From Candidatus Gallimonas merdae (lineage in GTDB: Bacteria > Bacillota > Clostridia > Christensenellales > Borkfalkiaceae): a stretch of DNA of 36,649 nucleotides. Below the pieces are notes generated by a model. It made no database searches, was not told the DNA's origin, and was given only the letters and a program-made list of their open reading frames with translations. Location: assembly GCA_904419525.1 (NCBI GenBank), contig CAJFRT010000018.1:1-36649 (forward strand), given 5' to 3'. The position numbers and the translations under genes are program-made. Below are positions 24,785 to 32,499 of the stretch, one piece after another; position 1 is the first letter of the stretch; each line of letters begins with the position of its first letter.

Positions 24785-26296
24785 ATGGCGGAAGAACAAA
24801 GAGAGAAGAAAAAATTTATCGTCCGCGTAAAGGAATGGTATGAGCGGGTCACGCACAAGAACGACCCGCACTATATCTCCGGCAAGGAGGCCCGCCGCAT
24901 CGCGCGCGAGAACTTCAAGACCACGCGCGAGTACGAAAAGAAGAAGCGCCGCCATGTCGATGAATCGGAGTATATCTCCGAAATGAAGGACCCGGCGAAT
25001 ATTCTTGAAATCGAGGATCTGCGCACCTACTTCTTTACGGACGCGGGGGTCGCAAAGTCTGTGGACGGTGTGACGTTTGAAGTACCCAAAAGCTCCGTTG
25101 TCGGCGTCGTCGGCGAATCGGGCTGCGGAAAATCGGTCACGTCGCTCTCCGTCATGCAGCTTGTGCAGGCGCCGCAGGGCCAGATCGTGGGTGGCTCCAT
25201 CCGCTTTGCCACGCAGGACTACAAGCGCGGCGAAGACGGAAAGCCCATTCCCGTCTGGGTGTATGAAGAAGCGGGGGCAACGGCACAGAAAACGGAACCC
25301 GTGCTCGACAAAAAGGGCAGGCCCGTGCTCGATAAAAACGAGCTCCCCGTGCTGCGCCCGCTCGGCGAAGAGTTCGTTGTGGAGGGCGCCGGCCAGGTCG
25401 TGAAAACGGAGCCTGCGCTCGACAAAAAGGGCAAACCTCTGCTCGGCAAGGACGGGACGCCTCTGCTGCGCCCCGTGCAGGCAAAGGACGGTAACGGCTT
25501 CCCCGCATTTGAGACGGTGGACAAGGTCTACGACATCGCCAAGATGCCCACAAGCGCCATGCAGCGCATCCGCGGCAAGGAGATCTCGATGATCTTCCAG
25601 GAGCCGATGACCAGCCTCAACCCGCTGTTCACGATCGGCAATCAGCTCGACGAAGTCGTTCTGCTGCATACGCCGGGCGCGGACAAGGAGCTTGCAAAGA
25701 CGCGCTCCATCGAGATGCTCAAACTCGTCGGCATCGCAATGCCCGAAAATGTGTACAAGTGCTACCCGCACGAGCTCTCGGGCGGTATGCGTCAGCGCGT
25801 GATGATCGCCATGGCGCTCGCCTGCAACCCCAAGCTCATCATCGCAGATGAGCCGACCACGGCGCTCGACGTCACCATTCAGGCGCAGGTCCTCGATCTT
25901 CTGAAAGAGATCAAGGACAAGATCAACGGTTCGATCATGCTCATCACGCACGATCTGGGCGTGATCGCGGGCATGGCGGACTATGTCGTCGTCATGTACG
26001 CGGGACGTATCATTGAAAAAGGTACGGTCGAGGACATCTTTGACCGTCCCATGCACCCCTACACGATCGGTCTTCAGAAGAGCAAGCCCGTCATCAACCG
26101 CGATGTGGACACGCTCTACAGCATTCACGGGCAGGTCCCTAATCCCATCGATATGCCCGAATACTGCTATTTCAAGGACCGCTGCGACGACTGCATCAAG
26201 GAATGCGACGGAAAGTATCCGCCCCTCGTGCAGGTCTCGCCCACGCACTTTGTGGCGTGCTACCGCGCCCATGAGAAGAAGGAGGGGAATGCATGA
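24785..26296 (+). CDS. oppD: Oligopeptide ABC transporter ATPase OppD with a large insert
   Basis: The ATP-hydrolysing subunit on the cytoplasmic face. The 503 residues exceed the usual 320-360. An N-terminal basic extension (about 1-65) precedes the ABC domain. Walker A is GESGCGKS at 110-117, the Q-loop is in FQEPMTSLNPL (about 270), the signature LSGGMRQR is near 331, Walker B is LIIADEPTTALD (about 350-361), and the switch His is in LITHDLG (about 389). The C-terminal oligo_HPY region is cysteine-rich (CYFKDRCDDCIKEC). Between Walker A and the Q-loop about 100 extra residues (148-255) contain two copies of a Lys/Pro-rich unit beginning KTEP. The stop overlaps oppF (ATGA). Confidence 0.94.
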   Translation: MAEEQREKKKFIVRVKEWYERVTHKNDPHYISGKEARRIARENFKTTREYEKKKRRHVDESEYISEMKDPANILEIEDLRTYFFTDAGVAKSVDGVTFEVPKSSVVGVVGESGCGKSVTSLSVMQLVQAPQGQIVGGSIRFATQDYKRGEDGKPIPVWVYEEAGATAQKTEPVLDKKGRPVLDKNELPVLRPLGEEFVVEGAGQVVKTEPALDKKGKPLLGKDGTPLLRPVQAKDGNGFPAFETVDKVYDIAKMPTSAMQRIRGKEISMIFQEPMTSLNPLFTIGNQLDEVVLLHTPGADKELAKTRSIEMLKLVGIAMPENVYKCYPHELSGGMRQRVMIAMALACNPKLIIADEPTTALDVTIQAQVLDLLKEIKDKINGSIMLITHDLGVIAGMADYVVVMYAGRIIEKGTVEDIFDRPMHPYTIGLQKSKPVINRDVDTLYSIHGQVPNPIDMPEYCYFKDRCDDCIKECDGKYPPLVQVSPTHFVACYRAHEKKEGNA

Positions 26297-27423
26297 ACGA
26301 AAAGCATGAAATGCCCGAAGAAGAGGAGTTCGTTCATGACCCGAAGAATATCCTCGAAGTCAGGGATCTGAAAAAACATTTCCTGATCCGCAAGGAGTGG
26401 AAGCTCGTCTCCGAGCAGGTGCCCGTCAAGGCGGAAGAGGGGGGAGACCCCCCCGTCGATGAGAACGGCGCGCCGCTCATGGAGACGAGGCGCAGACTTC
26501 AGTATAAAAAGACGTATACCCGGGCGGTCGACGGCGTGTCCTTCGATGTGCCCTATGGCAAGACGCTGGGGATCGTCGGCGAATCGGGCTGCGGCAAGTC
26601 CACAATGGGGCGGAGCATCCTCCGCCTGCATGAGATCACGGCGGGAAAGGTCTATTTCGAGGGGAAGGATATCACGACGATCAAGGGAAAGGAGATGCGT
26701 GCGCTGCGTCCGCAGATGCAGATCGTCTTCCAGGATCCGTACAGCAGCCTTCCGCCCCGTATGCCCGTCGGCGAGATCATCGGCGAGGCCGTCAAGGTGC
26801 ATGGCATCGTGCCCCGCTCGGAATACCGCGATTACGTCATTTCCGTCATGCGCAAGTGCGGATTGCAGGATTTCTATTTCGACCGCTATCCGCATGAGTT
26901 TTCGGGCGGACAGAGACAGCGTATCTGCATCGCGCGCGCCCTTGCGCTCAATCCCAAGTTTGTGGTCTGCGACGAGCCCGTCTCCGCGCTTGACGTCTCC
27001 ATTCAGGCGCAGATCGTCAATCTGCTGAAAGAGCTGCAGGAGAATCTCAAGCTGACGTATATGTTCATTTCGCACGACCTGTCCGTCGTGCAGCACATCT
27101 CGGACAGGGTGGGCGTCATGTACCTCGGAAATTTTGTGGAAATGGGGGACAAGAAGGACATCTTCTCCAACCCCATGCACCCTTACACGCAGGCGCTCTT
27201 TTCCGCCGTGCCCGTGCCCGATCCGCACTATCAGATCAAGCGCATCATTCTGCAGGGCGATATTCCCAGCCCCGCAAATCCGCCCAAAGGCTGCAAGTTC
27301 CACACGCGCTGCTCGCGCTGTATGGATATCTGCAAAGAGGTCGCGCCCAAGTTCATCGATTACGGGAACGGACATCTGTGCGCCTGCCACCTGTATCCGC
27401 AGGAGACATCTGATGAAACGTAA
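26293..27423 (+). CDS. oppF: Oligopeptide ABC transporter ATPase OppF
   Basis: The second ATPase, pairing with OppD. The 376 residues include a Walker A GESGCGKST at 96-104, Q-loop FQDPYSSLPPR, signature FSGGQRQR near 203, Walker B FVVCDEPVSALD (about 221-232) and HDLSVVQHISD. The end has the oligo_HPY motif PSPANPPKGCKFHTRC followed by the family cysteines. Between the first strand and the AVDGVSF strand there are some 40 extra residues containing DENGAPLMETRRR, echoing the type of insert in OppD. The start overlaps the oppD stop, and the last gene of the operon overlaps its end by 11 bases. Confidence 0.95.
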   Translation: MNEKHEMPEEEEFVHDPKNILEVRDLKKHFLIRKEWKLVSEQVPVKAEEGGDPPVDENGAPLMETRRRLQYKKTYTRAVDGVSFDVPYGKTLGIVGESGCGKSTMGRSILRLHEITAGKVYFEGKDITTIKGKEMRALRPQMQIVFQDPYSSLPPRMPVGEIIGEAVKVHGIVPRSEYRDYVISVMRKCGLQDFYFDRYPHEFSGGQRQRICIARALALNPKFVVCDEPVSALDVSIQAQIVNLLKELQENLKLTYMFISHDLSVVQHISDRVGVMYLGNFVEMGDKKDIFSNPMHPYTQALFSAVPVPDPHYQIKRIILQGDIPSPANPPKGCKFHTRCSRCMDICKEVAPKFIDYGNGHLCACHLYPQETSDET

Positions 27424-27667
27424 AAAACAGCTTCCCGAATGGGACGACGGCAGAACGGTTGCCAACATGAACGTGGAAGGCCTGCCGTGGTACCGTCCCG
27501 ACAGCGGGAAAGAGGTCAAGGAAGAGGATAAGCCGACGCGCAAGGAGCGTCGCGCCATGATCCGCGCGGGATATCTTGCATATCTGCCGCGCTTCCTTGC
27601 CATGCTGTTCGGATTCGGCCTGACCATATTTCTTCTATGGCTCTGGCTGAATGGCTGGCAGATCTGA
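27413..27667 (+). CDS. Small basic single-helix membrane protein at the operon end
   Basis: An 84-residue protein; the ATG at 27413 lies within the last codons of oppF, an 11-base overlap that argues for coupled translation. Residues 1-50 are charged (KRKKQLPEWDD, KEVKEEDKPTRKERRAM), followed by one hydrophobic helix at about 57-79 rich in Leu, Phe and Trp. No family is recognised. Its position suggests an accessory of the Opp complex or its membrane assembly, but nothing in the sequence shows this. A strong terminator follows within ten bases, so it is the last gene. Confidence 0.65.
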   Translation: MKRKKQLPEWDDGRTVANMNVEGLPWYRPDSGKEVKEEDKPTRKERRAMIRAGYLAYLPRFLAMLFGFGLTIFLLWLWLNGWQI

Positions 27668-27673
27668 AAAATG

Positions 27674-27706
27674 AAAGCTCCGCTTTGCAAAGCGGAGCTT
27701 TTTCGT
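27674..27706 (+). terminator. Terminator of the protease-Opp operon
   Basis: The palindrome GCTCCGCTTTGCAAAGCGGAGC is flanked by A and T runs, giving a stem of 12 or more base pairs and a T-run at 27699-27703. It closes the 19-kb run of nine genes. Confidence 0.9.
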
Positions 27707-28047
27707 TGAGAAAACCCGCGGATAGTCCGGGGATTTAAGAGATGTTTTGCCGATGAACAAAGAAGAGCAGAAAAGGCAAAAAAGAAAGAAAAAAACAGAA
27801 AAGGAAAAAAGAGGGAGAATCAAGGAAGTGGAGCGAAGTTATGGGAAGAAAGTCAAGCACGGAAAGAGTCTGTTTCCGGGCAGCAAACAGCACCGACCAA
27901 CCGCCGGGCCGTCACAAGCGCGGCTTGTGTGCCGCCGGCAGTATCGGGGCTATGTTCGCCCGCCTATGGCGGCACGAGCCACAGGGAATCAAAATGAAAC
28001 TCCCCCGGCTCTGCCGGAGGAGTTTTCCTGTAAAACTTAAATTGCTG
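27707..28047. other. 340 bases without a supported gene
   Basis: A purine-rich A/G stretch (about 27750-27845) is followed by GC-rich DNA with several hairpins (for example CACAAGC with GCTTGTG around 27913-27930, and GTGCCGCC with GGCGGCAC further right). At 27997-28025 a 13-position stem with one mismatch (AAACTCC... with GGAGTTT) is flanked by T-runs on both strands and may be a second terminator for the minus-strand RNA. Open frames here are highly basic with no ribosome site, and I do not accept them as genes. Confidence 0.5.
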
Positions 28048-28654
28048 AAAAAGGTTACCCCCGCGCAACCGCACGGGGGAGTGTTTTCGTCATTGAGTTG
28101 TGATCGGGCAGAGATCTCCCTGCGCACCTCGTGTTCCTCGCCGTCGATTCGGGCAGATTCCCGCCTGCGCACGTTCGGATACCACCGGTTGTATCTTCCC
28201 GTATGCCTGCCGACTTCCTTGTGCTTACACGCTGCCGCGGAGTCACGTTTTCGCACGCGGTCGTCAGAATCTGTTGTTCCTTCCTCACCGACTCGGTTGA
28301 CGAGGGGAGAGATTCCCGGCTTCCGTTCCTGTATATTGGGTAATGACCCGTCGCGGGGGAACATGGCCCGCCGCGTCTGAATTCAAAGCCGATTTATATC
28401 TCCGCCCTCCGGGTGGAATTGTACATTGGTCTCTCCTCCTTTTACGAAATCTTCAATCCTTGGGAAATGAATCTGAACATTGTAGTGCACCTCCCTGCAT
28501 TGAATTTTTCGGAGACATTCCCTCCTTTGCCTGTCTCCCTATGAAAAGCGAACGTTCCTGTCCGTCTCTCATGGTTGCCCACAGTTTAGTTGTGCATCGG
28601 ACCTTCCTGCCTTGTTTTTCAATAACATTTCATGAAAGTTATTTTCTTTTTTGT
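28048..28654 (-). ncRNA. Candidate structured RNA of about 600 nt
   Basis: A near-consensus minus-strand promoter (28661-28688) predicts a start near 28654. A GC-rich hairpin (28058-28079, loop AACC) followed by five T (28052-28048) offers an end. Between them there is no convincing protein, but many local stems: AATAAC/GTTATT, GTCCG/CGGAC, GGAGACA/TGTCTCC, GGGT-CATT-ACCC, a CGCGG/CCGCG pair, and two similar GCAG/CTGC hairpins. Three Shine-Dalgarno-like runs (AAAGGAGGG, GGGAGGTG, AAAAGGAGG) lie in the first 230 nt; two precede 10- to 12-codon ORFs. It could be a large ornate RNA of the ROOL/OLE type, a small-peptide transcript, or a degraded gene. No family is recognised. Confidence 0.4.
28394..28480 (-). 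other. Two tiny tandem ORFs with strong ribosome sites
   Basis: ATG at 28480 (GGGAGGTG upstream) encodes MFRFISQGLKIS and stops at 28442; ATG at 28426 (AAAAGGAGG upstream, overlapping the first stop) encodes MYNSTRRAEI and stops at 28394. Both peptides are basic. They may be real leader peptides, or accidental ORFs behind purine runs in a structured RNA. Confidence 0.3.
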
Positions 28655-28660
28655 ACCTTT

Positions 28661-28688
28661 ATTATACCATGAAAATCGTGTTTGTCAA
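28661..28688 (-). promoter_or_regulatory. Strong sigma-A promoter of the candidate RNA
   Basis: On the minus strand TTGACA (28688-28683) and TATAAT (28666-28661) with a 16-base spacer. It lies 38 bases beyond the gerC stop and points away from it, into DNA without a convincing gene. Confidence 0.75.
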
Positions 28689-28725
28689 GGGTTTTCGGAA
28701 AAATTTTTTTGGAAATTTGTTCCGG

Positions 28726-29892
28726 CTATTTCAGGCTCTGTGCGCGGGCATCGATGCTGACAGCGACGGAGGAGAGGGGAAGATCCTTCCATCTGCCGTA
28801 CACTTCCATGGAAGTCCGTTTGAGCGATCTGCGGAAAAACAGCAGATCGCACTCCGATTCCGCGCAGGTGTTCCATAGTCCGGTCAGGCATTCGGAAAGG
28901 GTCTGCGAAAGACGGGCCTCCTCCTCAGGCGATAGTTCCCCCTTGGCGAGGTGCTCGGGGGAAGCGGTCTCGCTCTCGCCGTAGATCTGAACTTTGCATA
29001 GGATGCTCAGCCTGATTTCAGGGGTCTCCTGCACGCGGACGGAGATATCTCCCTTGTTTTTCAGAATGACATAAGTCTTTTCGTCCGTTGTGAACGTTCC
29101 CGCATACACATTCCCCTCCAGCAGGCTGAATGCGAACGTCTCTTCCGGGGAAAGGAGCGCCGCCATGCGGCCGCCTGAAAAGATCGCCGTTTCCCGTGCG
29201 GTATAGATCTTCTCTTCGGGCTTTTGCTGCTGCGCGTCGCCGGAACTCTGCGCTCCGCCTTGTCCTTGCGCGTCCCCTTCCTGTGCTTGGGAGCGCACGT
29301 AGGGCATATAGCCGCTGTGACTTTCGCCGAAATAGCCGATCGCGAATTCCCGGAGCGTCGTGACCATGACATGTCCGGATTTTTGCGCGGCGTCCGAAAA
29401 CAGTTTTTCCAGGGCAAGCGCGGAGGTGTCGTCGATCGCGCTCGTCGATGACAGCAGCTCTTTCGCGCTTCCTTCGCAGGCGGCGAGCAGGCAGGAGTCG
29501 GGGATATATTCATTCCGCAGAAAGTAATCGAGACAGTCGAACGTATCTTCCCTGACGGCCGATTCGCCTAGGATCACAAGGTCGCAGAAGACGAGCTTGG
29601 GCACCCAGCCCGTTTTGGCGTACAGGTCCGCAAGGCATTCCGAGACCGTCTCGCCGCTCCCTTCGATCTCCACGCTGGAAGTCCCTCCCGTCGTGCGGTC
29701 CGTTCCCTTGGGGACGGCGATCTGTGCCGTCAGGGCAAATCCTTCCTCTGTGCGGTCGATGCCTGCGGCAAGGACAAGCGCGGTTTTCTGAATGTCTACC
29801 AGACCGAAATCGTTGGAAAAAAAGGTGAAGACGATCAGCGCGCACAGGATCATCCACAGTTTCATCGGAATGGTTTTAAGAAATTTTTTCAT
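28726..29892 (-). CDS. gerC: Spore germination protein, Ger(x)C family
   Basis: The third subunit of a germinant receptor in the spore inner membrane. The 388 residues match the family. After the N-terminal helix the characteristic FGLVDIQKTALVLAAGIDRTEEGFALTAQIAVPKG appears, with GSGETVSECLADLYAKTG and later LVFCDLVILGESAVRE. A low-complexity linker rich in Gln, Gly and Ala (about 210-230) joins the N-domain to the C-domain. Typical GerC proteins are lipoproteins; here no lipobox is seen, and residues 11-26 (LWMILCALIVFTFF) look like an uncleaved membrane anchor. The start overlaps the end of gerB by 17 bases. Confidence 0.88.
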   Translation of the reverse strand: MKKFLKTIPMKLWMILCALIVFTFFSNDFGLVDIQKTALVLAAGIDRTEEGFALTAQIAVPKGTDRTTGGTSSVEIEGSGETVSECLADLYAKTGWVPKLVFCDLVILGESAVREDTFDCLDYFLRNEYIPDSCLLAACEGSAKELLSSTSAIDDTSALALEKLFSDAAQKSGHVMVTTLREFAIGYFGESHSGYMPYVRSQAQEGDAQGQGGAQSSGDAQQQKPEEKIYTARETAIFSGGRMAALLSPEETFAFSLLEGNVYAGTFTTDEKTYVILKNKGDISVRVQETPEIRLSILCKVQIYGESETASPEHLAKGELSPEEEARLSQTLSECLTGLWNTCAESECDLLFFRRSLKRTSMEVYGRWKDLPLSSVAVSIDARAQSLK

Positions 29893-30955
29893 GCGGGCGC
29901 CTCCCGAAAATCAACAGAAGCAGCAGGGGCAGGAGCACGGAAAACACGGGAAAGATCCAGAACAGCGTTCCCGTGATCGCGCGGATCACCTGCGACGTAT
30001 GGAAATGAAAGAGATAGACGAGGATCAGCATGATAAGGTTGACGCCTGCGGAAAGAAGGGGCGCCAGCGCTTTCTTGCCCCCGAAGGCTTCCGTGACCGT
30101 GCCGACGGCTCCCTGCATGGGCAGAATGACGTAAAACGTCATCACGAACGCAACGGCGAAGATGAACAGATAGTCGATGCGGCCGAGGACGGTCATACCC
30201 GAGAAAAATCCGCTCATGCGGGCAAAGGCGTGCGCCTGTATGACCGCGATCTCCGCAAACACGCCGTAAAAGGTGGCAAGGAGAAAGAGGAGGATCCCTC
30301 CGCCCGCAAGATAGCACAGCGTGCCCTTCCAGGCAAGGCCCCTGGTATAGGGAAAGCGCCCGATCAGCACGAGCAGGAGCGCCGAATCGAAAAACCAGCT
30401 GCATGAGGACGTCGTTCCGCCCAGAAATCCCTGCACGCCGGCGGCGCCGGCGGGGGAGAGGGCGCCGTAATCCGCGCTCCCCGCGGAGAGCAGCAGGATC
30501 CCCGCCAGTCCGACTGCCGAGAGCGGCGCAAGGATATCCCACATTCTGCCGAGCGAGGAGAGCGGACGGGCGCAGAGATATGCCGAAAAGAGGAAAAAGG
30601 GCGTGAACACAAGGTATGCGGGGATCGTGTCATAGAAGATGCTCCGCACAAGGGTCTTTTGCTCCACGACGGGCAGGAAGGCGGCGAACAGCAGAAATGC
30701 GGAAAAGAGCACCGTGACGATCCTGGCGCATACCGTCCCGGCCGCGCTTTCGATCAGCGAATACAGGGTCCGCTCCCGCCGCGCCAGAAGCAGGACGCAG
30801 AACACGAGCGCCGCCTGCACGAGCAGCTGTGCCAGAACGGGAAACAGGAGGTCGTTTTTTGAGACGGAGACGATCTGCGCCGGCATGAGCACGAGCTTCC
30901 CGACGGGCGCGATCAGGGCAAGGAAAAAGAGGATCTGTCTCGATCTGAGCTTCAT
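29876..30955 (-). CDS. gerB: Spore germination permease, GerB family
   Basis: A 359-residue integral membrane protein of the amino-acid/polyamine transporter-like GerAB family, thought to bind the germinant. It has about ten hydrophobic helices and short charged loops; family features include MKLRSRQILFFLALIAPVGKLVLMPAQIVSVSKNDLLFPVL at the start and the YDTIPAYLVFTPFFLFSAYL region. The start overlaps the gerA stop by four bases (ATGA) and the end overlaps gerC, so the three are translated together. Which germinant it senses cannot be told. Confidence 0.9.
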   Translation of the reverse strand: MKLRSRQILFFLALIAPVGKLVLMPAQIVSVSKNDLLFPVLAQLLVQAALVFCVLLLARRERTLYSLIESAAGTVCARIVTVLFSAFLLFAAFLPVVEQKTLVRSIFYDTIPAYLVFTPFFLFSAYLCARPLSSLGRMWDILAPLSAVGLAGILLLSAGSADYGALSPAGAAGVQGFLGGTTSSCSWFFDSALLLVLIGRFPYTRGLAWKGTLCYLAGGGILLFLLATFYGVFAEIAVIQAHAFARMSGFFSGMTVLGRIDYLFIFAVAFVMTFYVILPMQGAVGTVTEAFGGKKALAPLLSAGVNLIMLILVYLFHFHTSQVIRAITGTLFWIFPVFSVLLPLLLLLIFGRRPHEKIS

Positions 30956-32391
30956 TTCTGCCTCCTTTTGTTGGGACTTGAAAGGGATGCGGGCCGCTCC
31001 TTGAGCGACAGCAGGTTGTATTTGACAAACGTGTCCCGAAGGTCGCGTCTGATGAAGGGCGCAAACGGCGCACCCAGCGGAACGCCGAAGTTCTCGGTGG
31101 AGACCAGATAGACGAGGGTCAGGGCGGTCAGCAGGACAATGCCGTACGTCCCCACGCTTCCGGCGGCGAGCAGCATGGCAAGGCGCAGAACGCTCGTCTC
31201 TTCAATGAGATTGGGCACGGCGTACAGCCCGATGCCGCTGAATGCGACGATGATGATCGCGGGGGTGGAGACAAAGCCCGCGCTCACCGCCGTCTCGCCG
31301 AGCACCAGGGCGCCGACCACCGACAGGGCCATGCCCACGTATTTTGGCATGCGGATACTCGCTTCGTTCAGAACTTCCAGCACGAGCAGGACCAGCAGCA
31401 TTTCCAGCGACGGCGAAAGGGGGATATCGCGGATACTTCCCGCAATGGTCAAAAGCAGTTTGACGGGCAGAAGCTGTAGCTTGAACAGCTGCGCCGCAAC
31501 ATAGAACGCGGGCAGGTAGATCGCCACCAGCAGGGCGAACAGCCGCAGAAGGCGGGTGAACGTCGCCCGGTAGGCGGGGACGAAGTAGTCCTCGCTCGAT
31601 TGAAAGTCCTCCACCAGTAGGTAGGGGACCGTAAGGGCGATGGGGGAACCGTCCACAAGGATCCCCGCGCGGCCCTCGGCCAGTTTTGCGCAGAAGATGT
31701 CGGGTTTTTCGGTCGTGCCCACCTGTTTGACAAGGGAATAGGGCCTCTCGGTCAGAAAGCGCGTGAGATAGGAGGAATCGGGCACGGCGTCGATATCGAT
31801 CGCCGAGAGCTTTTTTCGGACTTCCTCCACGACGTCCTCGCGGCAGGTCCCTTCCAGCCAGCACAGGGCGACAGAGGTGGCGGAACGCCGCCCCACGGTC
31901 AGCATTTCGATCATCAGTTCGCCCGTCTTCAGCCTGCGCCGCACAAGGGAGGTATTCGTCTTGACGTCCTCGATGAACCCTTCGCGCGGGCCCTTGATGG
32001 CGACGTCGGTCGGCGGTTCGGCAACCGCGCGCACCGTGATCTTTTTGGTGCCGACGATCAGCCCTTCGTCCGCGCCCTCCCACAGCACAACGGGGTTGCC
32101 CGCAAGCACTTCTTCGGCAAGTTTCTGAAAGTCCTTTCCCGTGCGGACTTCGGGGGAAAGCACGTGCGTTGCCATCGTCTTTGCTTCGGGGGCGCCCGCA
32201 TAGCGGCCGAGCGGACGCAGCGCCTGTTCGGCCAGAAGGTCTTTATCGGTCAGCGCGTCCGCAAAAAAGCAGACGTATTTTCGGCTTTTCCCGTCCGAAA
32301 AATCAAATGTCAGAATGTCCTGTGCCGGGAGAAGCGTTTTCAGCGTCCGGGCATCGGAAGTAAGATTTCCCGAAATTTCCTTTTTTTCCAT
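30952..32391 (-). CDS. gerA: Spore germination protein, GerA family
   Basis: A 479-residue subunit of the germinant receptor. The cytoplasmic N-domain (1-265) has the family core AEPPTDVAIKGPREGFIEDVKTNTSLVRRRLKT, then DIDAVPDSSYL and FTERPYSLVKQVGTTEKPD with the conserved DGSPIALTVPYLL. The C-terminal half carries about five membrane helices and ends in LKERPASLS. The ATG at 32391 has no Shine-Dalgarno sequence. A sigma-G-like promoter places the transcript start only one or two bases upstream, so translation may be leaderless. gerB and gerC follow by overlaps. The order A-B-C is the usual one. Confidence 0.93.
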   Translation of the reverse strand: MEKKEISGNLTSDARTLKTLLPAQDILTFDFSDGKSRKYVCFFADALTDKDLLAEQALRPLGRYAGAPEAKTMATHVLSPEVRTGKDFQKLAEEVLAGNPVVLWEGADEGLIVGTKKITVRAVAEPPTDVAIKGPREGFIEDVKTNTSLVRRRLKTGELMIEMLTVGRRSATSVALCWLEGTCREDVVEEVRKKLSAIDIDAVPDSSYLTRFLTERPYSLVKQVGTTEKPDIFCAKLAEGRAGILVDGSPIALTVPYLLVEDFQSSEDYFVPAYRATFTRLLRLFALLVAIYLPAFYVAAQLFKLQLLPVKLLLTIAGSIRDIPLSPSLEMLLVLLVLEVLNEASIRMPKYVGMALSVVGALVLGETAVSAGFVSTPAIIIVAFSGIGLYAVPNLIEETSVLRLAMLLAAGSVGTYGIVLLTALTLVYLVSTENFGVPLGAPFAPFIRRDLRDTFVKYNLLSLKERPASLSSPNKRRQK

Positions 32392-32399
32392 TTCAACGA

Positions 32400-32428
32400 A
32401 AGTATGCGCGCCGCGTTCCGGATTATGC
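32400..32428 (-). promoter_or_regulatory. Sigma-G-like promoter of the ger operon
   Basis: On the minus strand GCATA (32428-32424), 17 bases, then CATACTT (32406-32400). Known sigma-G promoters have GHATR and CATWHTA; only the last base of the -10 deviates. Forespore expression is exactly what germinant receptors need. The predicted start falls at about 32393-32392, next to the ATG at 32391. Confidence 0.6.
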
Positions 32429-32465
32429 GCCGCGGAAAAACCGGGCGTCCCTTCCGCCGCAAATA

Positions 32466-32493
32466 AAAAACCTCCGCCCGGAAGGGGCGGAGG
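32466..32493 (-). terminator. Terminator of the unknown membrane protein gene
   Basis: A 9-bp GC-rich stem (32471-32479 with 32485-32493) followed on the minus strand by six T. It isolates the gene at 32500-33123 from the ger operon. Confidence 0.85.
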
Positions 32494-32499
32494 CGACGG

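Noticed and set aside
27753..28040. Basic Lys/Arg-rich plus-strand frame after the opp terminator
   Set aside because: No ribosome site or promoter, and the first third is simply a purine tract.
27912..28364. A 150-codon minus-strand frame within the candidate RNA
   Set aside because: It runs through two terminator-like hairpins, lacks a ribosome site and is dominated by Arg, Glu and Ser; more likely a by-product of RNA stems.
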